Shown: positions 12,301-45,080, numbered from the stretch's first letter. The stretch: DNA of 64,000 bases from Karalla daura (GCA_029224185.1 CM055192.1:23166226-23230225), one strand, 5' to 3'. Program-made: numbers and translations. Notes: generated from the sequence alone by a model not told the origin.

Positions 12301-15300
12301 TCGCTCTTCCTCAAACTCCTCCAGCTTCTGCTGCAGATCTTCTTCCACCATGGACTTTGCATCCTGGATCTGCTTATAATTAGCCTCCTGTGTCAGCATG
12401 TCAGCCTAGGGCACAGACCGAAGGGGGTTTTAAACAAAGACAAAACTTAACTATCACAATAAGAACCTAATAGTGGAACCATTTAATCTAGAAACACCAC
12501 TCTACTGCCACCTGTTCAGGTGGGATGGTCATGAGATGGCTTTCAGTTGCTTTCAGATGCAAAAGTCATAAACTGGATATGACATATTGGTCACTGGACA
12601 TGACTAATTTGTTTCAAATGAGATGGTGCAGTATAAAATGAACATTCAATGCAACATTAAACGCCCTTTAGTGGAAACTTCATCAGCATTTCAGAAATAT
12701 CTCTTTTATTTTGTGAAAAAATGGAAACACAGCTACTTTGCAATAGCCTGTTGACAAAGTGTGCATATTAACAAACCTGCCGTGTGGCATATTCAGAAAG
12801 GATAGTGCAGAAAATACCTCGATGCTCTGCAGCTGGACAGCAATGCGCTCTTTGTCTTTGATGGAGCGATGCTGGGTCTCGCTGAGCTGGTGCGACAGAG
12901 TCACGTTCTCCAGCTTCAGATGTTCCACGACGCCGATCTGAGTCATCTGTCCAGCCTGGGAGAGGAGCGCAGGCGAGACACGGTGTCATGGCAACTCCTC
13001 GTCTGACCAGCACCAGCCTCCAGGAGAGACAAACTGCCTCAGCGTCACAGCTCACCTGCATGTTGGCCATCTGGCTCTGCAGCCGGACCTTGGCCTCCTG
13101 CGCCAGCGCCAGCTGCTGCTGGTACCACTGTCTGACCTGCTGCAGGGAGTCGATCTCAGCCTGGGACGTCTTCAGCCGGCTCTGCAGCGTGTTGCGCTCC
13201 ACCTGCACCTGCTGGAGCTGGCTCTGCAGACCGGTCATCTGCTGATGCAGCTCCTGAACTGTAAAAGTGCAAAATCAAAACATCTCCTTTAGTCTAATAT
13301 CCAAAGCTGTAGTGGGAGATAAGCATTACTTTAAAACACAACCAGAGCTCCGCAGAGCTCTGCTGCTCACCTGTGTTGTCTCTGGAGGCTGCACTGCTCT
13401 GCATCTCCTCCACCTTCCCCATCAGCCTGTTGTACTGGTCTTCAGCCACCTTCAGGTCGTTGCTCAGAGAAGCCAGACTGGCGTTCTTGCTCTCCAGACT
13501 GCCCTGCAGCTCCACCATGGCCTTCTCTAGCTGGCTGCAGTTCTGCCGCAGCGAGCCCACCTCTGAGGTGAGGGCGCTCTGCTTCTCCTGGCTGAACTGA
13601 GCCTCCTCGGTCTTGGCCTTCAGCTGAGCGTTCACTGTGGCGAGCTGGGCCTGGAGCTCTGTCTTCTCCTTGAGAGCCTGGAGCAGAGGGCAGAGTGGTC
13701 AGCGCTTCATCTTGCTGTTAAGCGTTCAGAGCTAGGTTAAGTATCAAGCAGTGAATTAAAAGGGACCTACGACGGTTGGATGGAGTATTTGTCTTTGTTC
13801 TCTGGTGTTAACAGCATTTGCAATCTTACTTTAAGTGAATGGGAATACTAAAGTCTGCCTCTGCAAAAACATGGAGCCATTCCTTGCATAAAGAAAGGAT
13901 TTACATTCCCTGCTCTATGTCCTTTGCTAAATAATGTCAGCTAGTATTATTTTTCTCAAACTATGTGATGACTGGAGCATGTGCACTGACATTTTACTGG
14001 AGACTTCACCAAACTGCTGCCTCATAGTTGTGTGCCTTCATTTATTCATGTATCTGATCAGAGGCAGTAGAGGTGAGAATGGTTCGCATCACCCTTTCCT
14101 CTCCTTTCTCTCTCTTCAGATTCAGCCTTTTTCTTAAAAAAATCTTGATCCCTTCAAATGTTCACTTATCCATTTGGTGAACTGAACTACACCAGGCAGA
14201 ATGCGGATGGGTGACTGGAATGGAAAACAGGCATGCAGAAATGACTCTATTGCATTACCTGATTAGCCTCAGATGACAGAGATTCCAGCTGACCCTCGAG
14301 TCTCATTTTCTCTTTCAACACCTGCAGCATTTCATCGTGGCCCATCACTGAACTCTCCAAAGAGATGCTGAAACACACGAAAACAACGTTAGCGCTCAAA
14401 CAAGTTGTAATCGACTAACGAGGTGAACCACAAACTCCGACGTGAGGCGACTGGAGCTCTCAGCAGCTGCTACCTCACCCGCAGCAACGTTTGCTCATTT
14501 TTTGCCAGTAAAATTTCACATTAATGGACGAGATGGCCAGAAGGGAGTGATCATTTTAATCGGCATGCTGCCGTTCACCTGCTGGAGAAGCTGTCCCTGC
14601 GGCTGCGAGGCTCCGACGTCCCCTCCCGGTCCTGCTCCAGCTCCAGCAGGTGCTGCTCCTCGCTGGCTGCCTGCAGCACCTCCTGCAGGGAGGGGAACTG
14701 GCCAAGGGCCTCGGGGGCGATCTCCCTGCCCTCCACGGTGTAGGGCCCCCGCTGGCCCTCCACGGCGGCCGCCAGCAGGCCGTATGTGGCCCTGGCCGAC
14801 ACGCTGCTGTAGGAGGAGCTGTCGCTGTCGTTGCCGTCGTTGGCGGGCCTGGCCCCCGACTCGCTGCCGTCCACCTCCGACACGCTGTCGCCTCCATGCA
14901 GCGAGGAGGCGCGCTGCTGCGGCTCCGCCTCGCAGGCATTGCCCTCCGACATCACGCTGACCTCAGACAGCGTGGACACAGAGCTGATGGTGGAGTGGAG
15001 CGAGGCCACCGAGTTGTCCGCTGTTCTGACTCCTCCACCTCCTCCTCCTCCGCCTCCTCCATCGTTTTCAGGAGACTTGTAGTCGGCCAAGGAGTGGATT
15101 TTGTTGGGCCGGGGTGATCTGGACTTTTTCTCCTTGGAGGGGGGAAGTCCCAGACTGCCCAGCTTGGGCCCCCGGGGAACACTGGTCCTCAGGAAGGAGT
15201 ACTCCTTGGTCATGGCGACGGTGCTGGCCCTGGGCAGAGCCTCTGGGTGCAGCATGAGCTCTGGGTCGAGCGTGCTGAAGGGCCGATTCTTGGGGGTGGC

Positions 15301-18300
15301 ACGGTGAGACTGGAGACAGATACAAGAGAAAAGACGAATGACCTTTTCATCCTGAGGAAATATGAAGCATGAATGGTGGAATATAATGTTGGAATAGTCA
15401 TGCCTCAAAGAGGATGTGCACAAATACCCAACATTTCTCTATGGATGTTTGGCTTACCTCCATAAGTGCACAAAACACCTAAACACCTAAATTTGGAAAA
15501 CCATTTACACATCATCTGACATGACATAGGGAGTCACATGACTGGTTTGGAATCAAGATGCCATGGTATATGTAGACAGAGGAGGGAAACTTTTCCAAAG
15601 TCCAATTCAAATATGAGACAAAACAATGTTTTGGACATCCATCTTCCTCAAAGTGAAGTCTTATAGGACTACATTTTATGAAAACTATGGGATATTGTGG
15701 TAACAAACTTTCCAAGAATCATGGTCCATGGTTTAACATCCTACAAAGCAAAAATATTTATCTGAAAATATTTTTCAGGAAAAATTTTATAAATTCCAAA
15801 ATCAAAATTTTAGAAATCTTGCTTTTATTTTGTGAAAACCATACCGGAAAGGCAGCTAGTTCTGAAAAGCTGCAGCCTCTGCATTTCTCACTGTTTCCCT
15901 CCTGCGACATATTCTCCATGTTTGTCAGCCGACATGCCTGGGATGAGTGCAAATCTTTCCATAAGCACTGAGCATGCGGGGAGCGAATCACACGCAGCTT
16001 TAAAATAAACAGTTGTCCAACGGAGAAACTGAGCACTGAGATAATGCTGAAGCCGGCCGAGGGAACAAGAGACGCCCTGGACAGAAATATGACAAGAGTC
16101 CAAAAAAGACCTGGACAGCTCCTCCTCCTCTCACTCGCTCACCCTCTCCTTGTGTCTCTGCACTCTGTACTGTTTGAGCTGCTCCTCCAGGCGGCGTCGA
16201 GCCTCCAGGCGAATCCTCTCCTCGTTCTCCATCTCCAGTGACGGTTTCTCACTCGCTGAAGGGAAACGGATGTTAGACCAGGAAGAGGAGGAAGAGGAGT
16301 GCTTCCCATCACCACACAAAGCACAGCTACTCTGCTTCCCAACACCTGCTTTAGAGCTTTTGCACCTCTGTAAAAGCTAAGCTGGGTGTGGCATGACTGA
16401 AGTAGGGCTGCAACAAATGATTATTTTCATGTTTGGTTGAAAAAACAGTGAAAATAAAATGGTTGAAGCCAGTCTTACAAAGGCCAGGGTCCTTAAAGGA
16501 CTTTATTTTGCCCTCACCTGCACAACATTAACATTTCTGCCCTATAGGATAGAAAATTCTCCTAAATAAATGAGGAAATATTCACATTTAAGTAGCTATG
16601 ATGGGAAATTTAAATTACACAGTTTTAACTGCTTAAATCAAATAATGAACTATACAAATAGTTGGTGAATGTTTTATTAGTCACCTTTTGGTGAGTTGCT
16701 GCAGCTCTACAGTCACGTCCTATAGCTGAAGGAGTGAAGCTACCTTGAACTGCACCATGTGCACCATGTTGTTTCGCCATCCCTATTGAACACAGCCTGC
16801 ACTGACGAGCTGTGCTGCCTTCAGGTCCACACAAGCACTATCAATCACATGCTTAGACTGAATATAGTTGCTTAGCATGGCATGGTGGGTCTTTCTTATC
16901 TTTATCTACAAATCACCTGCAGATGTTTGTTGTATCATCATGTTCTTCAACTATTAAAGAATTCTCCCTCAATTAACTTCCAATTACTGCTAATGGATCG
17001 TTTCAGAGCTGGTTAGGTGGATTACAATCTTAACTGGACCATAATAAGTCGTAATAACTTATTATGAGCTGCTAACGTGCACCCTGATAAGCGACTAGCT
17101 GCTGATGAATGGGTGGACCTGACAGTAAAGTCTCATCAACCAGTCGTGTTCATGTTCTGTGTGGGCGAGAGCTGCAATATGAGGCCAAGCTAAGTCACTG
17201 CAGTTGGTGCACAGCCGAAATACATCGCATTTCAGAACTGTAAACAAACAGACGGTGCCAGACTGTTCAGATACCACCACAAAAAATAACTAACTAGAGG
17301 ATTAGTTCCAAAGCACAGCCATTAGTCCACACAGTGTTTCCAAAGAAGCACCCACACCGAATTGTAGTCAAGCAATCATGTGCCTTCGGGTTGCAGGGGG
17401 GGGGGGGGGGGGGGTTAAATGGTTAAATAATAATTATAAAAAAATCCCATTGAATCCCTCAGTTTGGATAATTAACAGACAAGGGGGTTAAAACAGGATG
17501 TGGACATGAGCCAAACAAGCACAGCGAAATGACATTGGAGGGGTTGGGTGGGAGGCAATCACTGCACATGAGTTTATGCTTACACAATTGAGTCTCCTGC
17601 ATAGGCATACTGAGTCTGAGTGACTGCAATGAATCGCCCGTGTGTGCCGAGACCTCAGCACTAGCCCCCTCAGACTTCTCTAGCATCATGGGTGGGTAAG
17701 AAGCCACACCTGGGGAGGGCTCGCGAGTCTGGGGGTTGATGGGGGAGCTGGTGCTCTGGGGAGGGGCTGTCGGAGGCAGGGAGCCATTTATATGGGCGCT
17801 CCCTACAGCGCCGAAGCCATCTGCCAGTGCGTTTCCGTTCGGCATCACATCTGAACTGACAGGACCTGAAAGGGAAGGGGGAAGAGAAGCCCCAAGGAAT
17901 GTGACAATTAGTCAGGAGAAGTTCTTGTGAACTAGACTGCAAAGTGAAAGTTATTCTGCTTGGCAAGCTGGTGGGGAGACTTTGTCAAGCTACAATAATG
18001 GGTTAAGGTCGTCGGAAACATTCCTACAGCATATGCATCAAGGAGCATAATTACAGTAGGGCCTCGCAAGGCAATCGCTTTTCAAGGCCCTGAAAAACGA
18101 TTTTATGGGTCATCTTCAAAGGAAGGGCAATTAGGACACGTTTTCTGTAAAATAATGCAGCCGAATATCTTTCTGTCCGGCCTCATCTCGCTCATTTCTC
18201 CCTGATGGGCTTGGTTTGGGGAAAATAAAAAAAAAAGAAAGAAAAGATGATGACACATACAGTAAATCTGTCTGCCAACAAGAATTTAGCAACAGTTGAG

Positions 18301-19234
18301 TCAAATCCCGGTGGAAGCTGTGGGCTGATTTGCTTATAGTGCAGCCCACGAACAAACAGCAACACAATCAGTGCTGCCGCTTTTGTCAAAACCTTCTTCA
18401 TATCTTATTTCATACCACGACTTGGTCTGCACTCACATACAAACAAAAGCATGTACATGTAACACAGTCATATTGTCTGGCTTTTATATGGTGTTCAACA
18501 ATGTTATGGTTTTGTTGTCGATACTTGTAAAACCAGGTTTTGTAACTCCGAGTCAGATAATCACAGAGATTTAATGCAACAATATTCATATGGCCTTCCT
18601 TATTCTCCTCCGGAGGCCACACCGTTGTGGACTAAATCGACATTGTGCATACCCAGATGACAGCTAATTGGAATTCAGTTCAGCTATTTAACCCGTTAGT
18701 CCACGGAGCTGTGTAACATGCAGCAGCAGCAGAGACGGGCCTCGGGCCTGTGGGGAACCACTGAAACAGGTCATGCGTGGTCGGATACAAGTTGTAGAAA
18801 AAGAGATAGCATGGGTATCCCTGCAGCGCAGACCGCAGAGCTAGAAACATGCCAATCAGAGCGCAGACACAGTCATTACAGATGGAATGAATTACATCTG
18901 AGCCTGAAACATTACGTTATGTAATACTTTCAAAGCAGCAGTGCAACGTTATCTTCCCAAGGATGCGTTTGCTGCTCATTAATCATCTCATAGCGAGATC
19001 CAAGCCAACAGGATTTAGGTACTGTGACAATACTTCCTGGATGTGTGTGGGATGTGTGGAAATCTCAGTTTTGGCCCATTCAGATGCATCTACGTTGCTA
19101 CAGATGACTGCTAGTAACTACCCTTATGAATTACCCTGTTGTGAGACCACCAACACAATGTCTTAACTTGTCTTATCCCAGGGCACGTAGGGGGACGGCA
19201 GGAACACACCCTGGACAGGTCGCCAACAACAGGG

Positions 19235-19266
<32 letters not shown>

Positions 19267-21720
19267 TACCATTCAGTCTCACACCTAGAGGCAATTCTGA
19301 GTCTCCAATCGACCTAAAGCAGACAGAGGGGAGAGAGAGAGAACTCTGCAAACTCCACAAGTATAGGTTCTCCATCCGACCTGGATTCCAAAAGTGGACC
19401 TTGTTAGTGTGAGATGACAGCACTGGCCTCTCACCGACCCTCATGTATATGCAATGATAGATAATGGTACAGTATTGTATAGGAGACAGTGCTGGTACTC
19501 ACCATTATGAATATCCCCTTTTGTGTTTTGTGCGTTCTCCAGCCCTGGCTGTTGTTGTTTCAGTCGTATTTCAGCCTCCACGGCTTCGGCCTCTTTGGAA
19601 TTCATAACAGGAGCTTGTTGATAGGCATCAGCCTCCATTTGAGCTGCTTCTGGTTCCTTACTGTCCATTTCAGACAAATAAAAAAAAGAAAACAAATACT
19701 GCTGGTGTGTCTTTGGAAAGAAAGCTCCTCACAGAAGCATGTTCTTTAGAGGCAGGTGAGTCAGTTCACTTCCCAACACTGAGGGGAGAAAACACACAAC
19801 CTTTAACACACTCGTAGTTCAGAATGTGCAGTGCTTTTTTGGAGGAGTATGGCACGTTTGAAGGATCACAGGAGAAACCGTAACTCCAGCTGAGGGATCT
19901 GTTTAGACAGTAATGATGTTATGTAACAACACAGCAGTGCTTTAATTTAAACACACAAGCTGCAGTCAAGGGCTCACCAGTCGGCTCGGGTCTTTAAGGA
20001 GATTGTGTCGCGTTAATTAGTAGTTAACTGGCAAATAGCATTGAGTACCTTTACTTTTAACACAGAGGAGCTGATAAACACAAGACATATAAGTCAAAGA
20101 CTGCCAGGCTGCAATCTTAGATTTGACTCTTTATCAGTTTGGTGTGGTATCTAGATAAAACAGATTTAATCCCATCTAAAGATGCCGATACTAAAAGCTA
20201 CATTTGAAGACAGTCTTGAGTTTTCAAGCCTCTCTTCAGTGGAGAAATTTACCAGACACTCTCTGAATAGTTAAGAGTAGGCTTACAACTCTCCTTTTGA
20301 AAAAGTGCAGTGCTAAAGCTGGCCCAGGCTATAGGTCTAAACTGCCAGGGGAGTTCCCTTGGCACACTGAGCTCTCTCCTCTCTCATCATTGATTCATGT
20401 CAGAGAACTGCAGAGGACTAACTTGACTTCTTCACTGGAAACTGTGTCTTCTTCAGAGTTGCTGTGATAGATCAAGGACCTTCAGCATGGCCCTGCTTGC
20501 TACTAACATCTACTACAGCTTCATTGCATCAAATGTTGCTGACATTATATAGCTGTAATAATAGCTGTCAAAGACTTAGAGTTTCTCATTTTCATTTTTG
20601 TCATTTATATGCAGTCTAAACAGAAGGAAGTGTTTCCTGCTTGTAGCCTTCGGACTGTTCAACTCATCCCTCAGTGTCAAATTCACCAGGCCGTGCACTC
20701 AATGGACTCACTTTACATCATTTACATTATTTATATTTCCATTTATTACAGTTGACTGCAACTCTGTGCAACACTCTTGTAGTCCCAGTGTGTAATACAT
20801 GTGTAATATTGTGATAACCTGGACATCAATACTACACACTGTAGAATATTTTTCTGTTCATTTTACATTTTATTTTAGAGTTTAGAATGATATAATTGCT
20901 GAGAATGGTGAAATTTGTGACTCTGATGTATATGACAGACCTAATGATAAGATCATCCACATAAGACAAATAACAGTCACTGAAATCCAATCAAACGTTG
21001 TAAAAAGCGTGGAACGCGTCATTTTATTGATAATGCTGGCTGCCCAAATTATTTAGAGCATTATTAACTATATTTAAAACTATGGGTAATCTGACAGACA
21101 AGGCCTAATTTGCATTTCTACATGTTACACATGCTAAAATCCCGCCTTGCTTCGAATGAATGGGGATGAATGGGCGCTGCGATTTAAATCGCCTGCATGA
21201 TCTAAATAATGAGATTACCACATGTTATCTGTCATTTCAGATATTTTGTGATGGGCTTAGGACTCCGAGGCTGTGCTGCTGAGTTAGCTTGAGCCTTCAG
21301 TAGAGAGGGTTAAACAGACTTTAATAAACATGAATGTGCAGTGTATTGTTGTGACTTCCCGTCTGGGCTGTGTTTAGCGGAGCTCTACAGCCTGATCGCC
21401 AGAAAGACAGACTTAATCAACCGAGCCTGGGATGCTAACGTTAGCATCCTGTGTTTACGCCTGTCAAGCTAAAGCTGCTAAAGCGCTAGCTCCGAGCGGG
21501 ACAGAAGCAGCGATTTATCATACATTTTCACCAAATGTACGACTTATCTGATACCAAACGCATACGTTACGAACCCCGAGTGCAAATGAGCTGATGACAA
21601 AGTCGGTAAATGTTGTAAAAGGGAAGATAAACGCTCACCTCTCTCGGAGCTTCGCCTTTCACTACGTGGCTGTTTGGTGTCCGTCCCTTTTCTGTCCGTC
21701 TGGAAACACGCATCTGGAAG
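6162..21720 (-). CDS. golga3: golga3, complete gene (golgin A3 / golgin-160)
   Basis: Peripheral Golgi coiled-coil protein of the cis-Golgi cytoplasmic face, involved in Golgi structure, positioning and cargo traffic. The 23 coding exons sum to 4,584 nt (1,527 aa plus stop; human is about 1,498 aa), and every exon phase agrees. Residues 1-150 are a low-complexity head ending in LSMPMQETQLC. Residues 150-260 include LEEQLKQYRVQRHKER and FSTLDPELMLHPE, the region described for Golgi targeting in human. A Ser-rich stretch with poly-Gly follows. From about residue 430 the protein is almost continuous heptad coiled coil, ending in the conserved IPDCPVPATLLDELL block and a short tail. The start ATG (19666-19668) has G at -3 and G at +4. 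Head-to-head with the CUB gene at 23308. Identity rests on near-colinear similarity to human GOLGA3. Confidence 0.95.
6355..6424. repeat. GA-rich simple repeat in golga3 last intron
   Basis: Plus strand is almost pure purine (AGAGAAAGAAAAAGAGAAAG and similar). On the transcribed strand this is a long polypyrimidine tract next to the last acceptor. Confidence 0.85.
6533..6699 (-). CDS. golga3: golga3 coding exon 22
   Basis: Encodes TPVKIPDCPVPATLLDELL and LNNLHNCLRQL. The acceptor is one of several in-frame CAG/GAG positions (6696, 6699 or 6702). Donor GTAAGC; ends in phase 2. Confidence 0.85.
6907..7071 (-). CDS. golga3: golga3 coding exon 21
   Basis: Encodes KDKFMLQAKVGELRNSMKT and QNQQLKQDL. 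Acceptor CCCTCTCAG, donor GTGAGG; phase 0 at both ends. Confidence 0.92.
7242..7364 (-). CDS. golga3: golga3 coding exon 20 (GC donor)
   Basis: 41 codons, VEDLKWELEQRQREIE. Acceptor ATTCAG. The donor reads CAG then GCAAGT, a GC-AG intron start; no GT nearby keeps frame. Confidence 0.88.
7521..7651 (-). CDS. golga3: golga3 coding exon 19
   Basis: Encodes QEVSRFQEELAEAHSQLQIL. Two tandem AGs sit at the acceptor; phase requires the second (exon starts CTCAG). Donor GTCAGC; ends in phase 0. Confidence 0.88.
7803..7923 (-). CDS. golga3: golga3 coding exon 18
   Basis: Encodes EAAHNRRHYRAAMLELSEIK. Acceptor CCTTTAG; donor GTGTAT is non-optimal. Ends in phase 1, which decides the next acceptor. Confidence 0.88.
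8212..8328 (-). CDS. golga3: golga3 coding exon 17
   Basis: Encodes VQAVLKRKEEEDQQMKQ. Acceptor TTATATCAG, donor GTAGGA; phase 0 at both ends. Confidence 0.92.
8433..8630 (-). CDS. golga3: golga3 coding exon 16
   Basis: Encodes KKLALELEHEKGKLAGL and LETALAKREADLVQLNLQ. Acceptor CTCACAG, donor GTGAAA; phase 0 at both ends. Confidence 0.92.
8749..8892 (-). CDS. golga3: golga3 coding exon 15
   Basis: Encodes LEKELQEVITLTSTELEEY. Acceptor CCATCTAG, donor GTGAAC; phase 0 at both ends. Confidence 0.92.
9000..9065. repeat. Retroelement-like 3' tail fragment
   Basis: TTTCCCCATTGTGGGACAAT then TAAAGG resembles the 3' tail of common fish LINE/SINE copies. Short and decayed, within a golga3 intron. 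Confidence 0.4.
9311..9527 (-). CDS. golga3: golga3 coding exon 14
   Basis: Encodes AQKEMKAKHKAYENAVGIL, almost identical to human. Acceptor CAAACAG, donor GTACGC; ends in phase 0. Confidence 0.92.
9809..9894 (-). CDS. golga3: golga3 coding exon 13
   Basis: Encodes FDQSQLAALTEENEGLRKQ. Acceptor CTCTGCAG, donor GTGAGT; ends in phase 2. Confidence 0.88.
9993..10256 (-). CDS. golga3: golga3 coding exon 12
   Basis: Encodes VMVEAYRRDAGSKDQLISEL, a strongly conserved golgin-160 block. Acceptor CTCTCCAG, donor GTAATC; phase 0 at both ends. Confidence 0.92.
11230..11307 (-). CDS. golga3: golga3 coding exon 11
   Basis: 26 codons, QENGLLKKQAQKLKEQF. Acceptor GCTACAG, donor GTGAGT; phase 0 at both ends. 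Confidence 0.9.
11430..11605. repeat. Dispersed repeat A, copy in golga3 intron
   Basis: GGGCTGCAACCAATGACTGA begins a decayed copy of a repeat known in fish by GGGCTGCAACTAACGATTAT. It includes CACAAAGGCCGAGACAAAG and AATATTCACATTTAAGA. Other fragments lie near 16400, 38770, 44938 and 58877. Confidence 0.55.
11790..12158 (-). CDS. golga3: golga3 coding exon 10
   Basis: 123 codons of coiled coil (QQEHLELMRQLT, LQNEKIVLEVALQAARADK). Acceptor CCGGCTCAG, donor GTAACC; phase 0 at both ends. Confidence 0.92.
12244..12405 (-). CDS. golga3: golga3 coding exon 9
   Basis: Encodes ADMLTQEANYKQIQDAK and an EEFEEERDRL heptad stretch. Donor GTGATT; phase 0 at both ends. Confidence 0.9.
12818..12955 (-). 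CDS. golga3: golga3 coding exon 8
   Basis: Encodes EHLKLENVTLSHQLSETQHR. Acceptor CCTCTCCCAG, donor GTATTT; phase 0 at both ends. Confidence 0.92.
13056..13258 (-). CDS. golga3: golga3 coding exon 7
   Basis: Encodes QMTGLQSQLQQVQVERNTL and VRQWYQQQLALAQEAKVRL, almost identical to human. Acceptor CTTTTACAG, donor GTGAGC; ends in phase 0. Confidence 0.92.
13371..13677 (-). CDS. golga3: golga3 coding exon 6
   Basis: Coiled coil including ALKEKTELQAQLA and SKNASLASLSNDL. Donor GTGAGC; ends in phase 1. Confidence 0.9.
13763..13860. repeat. Dispersed repeat B, copy 1 (golga3 intron)
   Basis: Similar to sequence at 51335 and 41660. Shared blocks are AAAGGGACCTACGA, GGATGGAGTATTTGTCTTTG and TTCTCTGGTGTTAACA. 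Probably a decayed SINE-like family; identity not established. Confidence 0.45.
14259..14367 (-). CDS. golga3: golga3 coding exon 5
   Basis: Start of the long coiled coil (EEMLQVLKEKMRLEGQLE-like). Acceptor GTGTTTCAG, donor GTAATG; ends in phase 0. Confidence 0.88.
14579..15309 (-). CDS. golga3: golga3 coding exon 4 (largest)
   Basis: 731 nt. Encodes FSTLDPELMLHPE, TKEYSFLRTSVPRGPK, a poly-Gly run (15030-15064) and SRRDSFSS, a likely basophilic-kinase phosphosite context. Ends in phase 2. The antisense frames here are open only because of GC and CTG/CAG bias. Confidence 0.92.
16143..16255 (-). CDS. golga3: golga3 coding exon 3
   Basis: Encodes the basic/acidic helix EEQLKQYRVQRHKER in the Golgi-targeting region. 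Acceptor CCCTTCAG, donor GTGAGC; ends in phase 0. Confidence 0.9.
16400..16620. repeat. Dispersed repeat A, second golga3 intron copy
   Basis: Starts AGGGCTGCAACAAATGATTA and contains AGGAAATATTCACATTTAAG. Same family as 11430-11605, with part of the interior replaced. Confidence 0.5.
17396..17414. repeat. Poly-G run, 19 bases
   Basis: Uninterrupted G tract on the plus strand (C on the golga3 strand), 170 bp from the exon at 17584. Length is uncertain if the assembly used error-prone reads. Confidence 0.8.
17584..17865 (-). CDS. golga3: golga3 coding exon 2
   Basis: Encodes the Pro/Ser-rich head and LQSLRLSMPMQETQLC, nearly identical to human. Acceptor CCCTTTCAG, donor GTAAGC; phase 1 in, phase 1 out. 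Confidence 0.9.
17866..19502 (-). other. golga3 intron between coding exons 1 and 2
   Basis: 1.6 kb without coding signal. Contains dispersed-repeat copy 2 (19170-19440) with an internal (CA)n tract. Confidence 0.6.
19170..19440. repeat. Fish dispersed repeat, copy 2, with (CA)n
   Basis: Carries CACACCCTGGACAGGTCGCC, then a CA tract (19240-19265), ATTCAGTCTCACACCTAGAG, CAATTCTGAGTCTCCAATCG and CTCTGCAAACTCCAC. These are in the order typical of the common fish repeat whose other fragment lies at 850-1135. Confidence 0.65.
19503..19778 (-). CDS. golga3: golga3 coding exon 1 (with 5'UTR)
   Basis: The acceptor TTTTCTCCCCTCAG lies at the right edge (19779 onward). The start codon is at 19666-19668 (MDSKEPEAAQ). 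The in-frame reading upstream begins only with TTG. Donor GTGAGT; ends in phase 1. Confidence 0.85.
19779..21638 (-). other. golga3 first intron
   Basis: Unique-looking AT-rich sequence. A perfect 14-bp palindrome (GCGATTTAAATCGC) sits near 21179. No convincing exon found. Confidence 0.45.
21639..21720 (-). other. golga3: golga3 non-coding first exon
   Basis: A minus-strand donor GTGAGC follows GAGAG at 21633-21639. The exon contains no ATG that must be used. The transcription start is not determined; the right edge is approximate. Confidence 0.5.
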
Positions 21721-23040
<1,320 letters not shown>

Positions 23041-23041
23041 A

Positions 23042-23307
23042 ATGGCGAGTGTGCACCCGTGCCCGAGCAGTCAGTCACACGTGTTCGTTTTTCTTCGAAC
23101 TAATGTCCTAACTCCGCTGCTGCAGCCAGAGGCTCGAAGGCAGCCTGCTGAGGTGTTCCTCCTGTCCTGCAGAGCTGTGCTCCTGCGCTCCCCGCTCTCC
23201 ATGAACGATGGATGCGCGCTCCCGACACTTCAGGTGAATGAGTGGAGCAGAGGAGCGGCCACGGTTCACTGTGCGCTGCACTCAAACAAGGAACAATTAA
23301 GGGGAAA

Positions 23308-23311
<4 letters not shown>
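23042..23311 (+). other. Possible upstream ORF overlapping the CUB start
   Basis: An ATG at 23042 opens 89 codons ending in TGA at 23309-23311, sharing ATGA with the main start. ATG context is weak (C at -3). It matters only if transcription starts upstream of 23042, which cannot be read here. Composition is Arg/Leu/Ser-rich and resembles no family I know. Confidence 0.3.
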
Positions 23312-44029
<20,718 letters not shown>

Positions 44030-44825
44030 CGGGATGTGTGCTTTAAGTGAAGAAAAGAGCAGGGACTCTGGTGGGCCAGTTAAGTATTTCTGCCACTCTG
44101 TGGAGCATGTAACCTTCTTTAATTTCTCAACAATCAACTTTACAAAAACGATTACCCTATAACATATATATGTGTATATACACATATATATTCATATATG
44201 TATATATACTGTAGCCTCCTGCTGGCAAATATTACTCTCCTCACTCTAGTTGTTTTCTATTTTTTATAAAGTTGCATTTGGACAAAGATGGAGTAATATG
44301 CTGCTTAATTTGCTGAGGCGCTGATTGGTGTGGTGTTTGTGTTTAAACAAAAGAAGACGAGTGATTGCAAAGAGGAACAAAAAAAGTATTTTCTTAACCG
44401 CCAACTCATAGGAGCACTTTTTTTAACCAGATTAACTCGGTTATGCTGTTCACTACTCCAACCATTGCACTTTTGCTTTCAGTAGCTCATTCATTGTGGA
44501 TTTTGTGCTGCCTTGTGCCAGATTTCTGTTTTCCTTAATGTGGTTCTTTATGTGGTTATGTTTTAGCACAGGATAATAAATGCTTATACAAATACATATT
44601 ACCCAAAAGTGTTATGCAGAGCATAGATGGTACATTAATATTGTTGCAGCAGTGTATGCATACAAGCATGTACTCTTAAGGCTCATATTGGATTATGAAA
44701 AGGGAAATCAAGAAAAAGTAAAAGCATATAGAGTACTAATATAGACATATGTAGTATAAAAGAATTAGTAATCGCAAATAGTATTTAAATGTAAAATTTT
44801 AATAAAGGCTATGTCATTCTCACCC
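44030..44825 (+). other. CUB gene 3'UTR
   Basis: AT-rich sequence from the stop to just past the last AATAAA (44801). It carries palindromic TATATGTATATA motifs near 44163-44208 and another AATAAA near 44576. Confidence 0.6.
44801..44806 (+). terminator. Polyadenylation signal, CUB gene
   Basis: AATAAA followed within 25 bp by a GT-containing stretch (CACCCTGTGTCTTTG). The best plus-strand signal downstream of the stop. Confidence 0.6.
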
Positions 44826-44937
44826 TGTGTCTTTGAACTTAAGCAAGTCTATTTGCCTAGAATCAGAGATCAGGATCCAGTGTTGATCTGTTGTCTGTCT
44901 CAGTTGGGTCTTCAAACATGTTAACGATGCAAAGTTA

Positions 44938-45040
44938 ACATTAGGGTTGCAACAAATGGTCAGTTTTGCACTTTTGCATCTTTTTTAAGGCCTCTAACGC
45001 CGCCTTTTCTGTCTCCACCTTAACAATATTCATATTTCTG
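44938..45040. repeat. Dispersed repeat A fragment
   Basis: AGGGTTGCAACAAATGGTCA begins the fragment. The matching other end, GGTAATCGATTAGTTGTCC, lies at about 45283, so repeat P appears inserted inside repeat A. Confidence 0.45.
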
Positions 45041-45080
45041 TCACAGAGACTGAAGTGTTTCTCAGTGCGGTCCCTCAGTG

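Noticed and set aside
11736..12383. 215-codon plus-strand ORF
   Set aside because: Antisense to golga3 coiled-coil exons. CAG/CTG-rich coiled-coil codons give Leu/Gln-rich open antisense frames.
14442..15117. Long plus-strand ORFs opposite golga3 exon 4
   Set aside because: They are the antisense of a verified coding exon, made of low-complexity Pro/Arg/Cys and Leu-rich strings, with no splice or start context.
19441..19695. Upstream start for golga3 at 19695
   Set aside because: That codon is TTG; the first in-frame ATG, with good context, is at 19666-19668.
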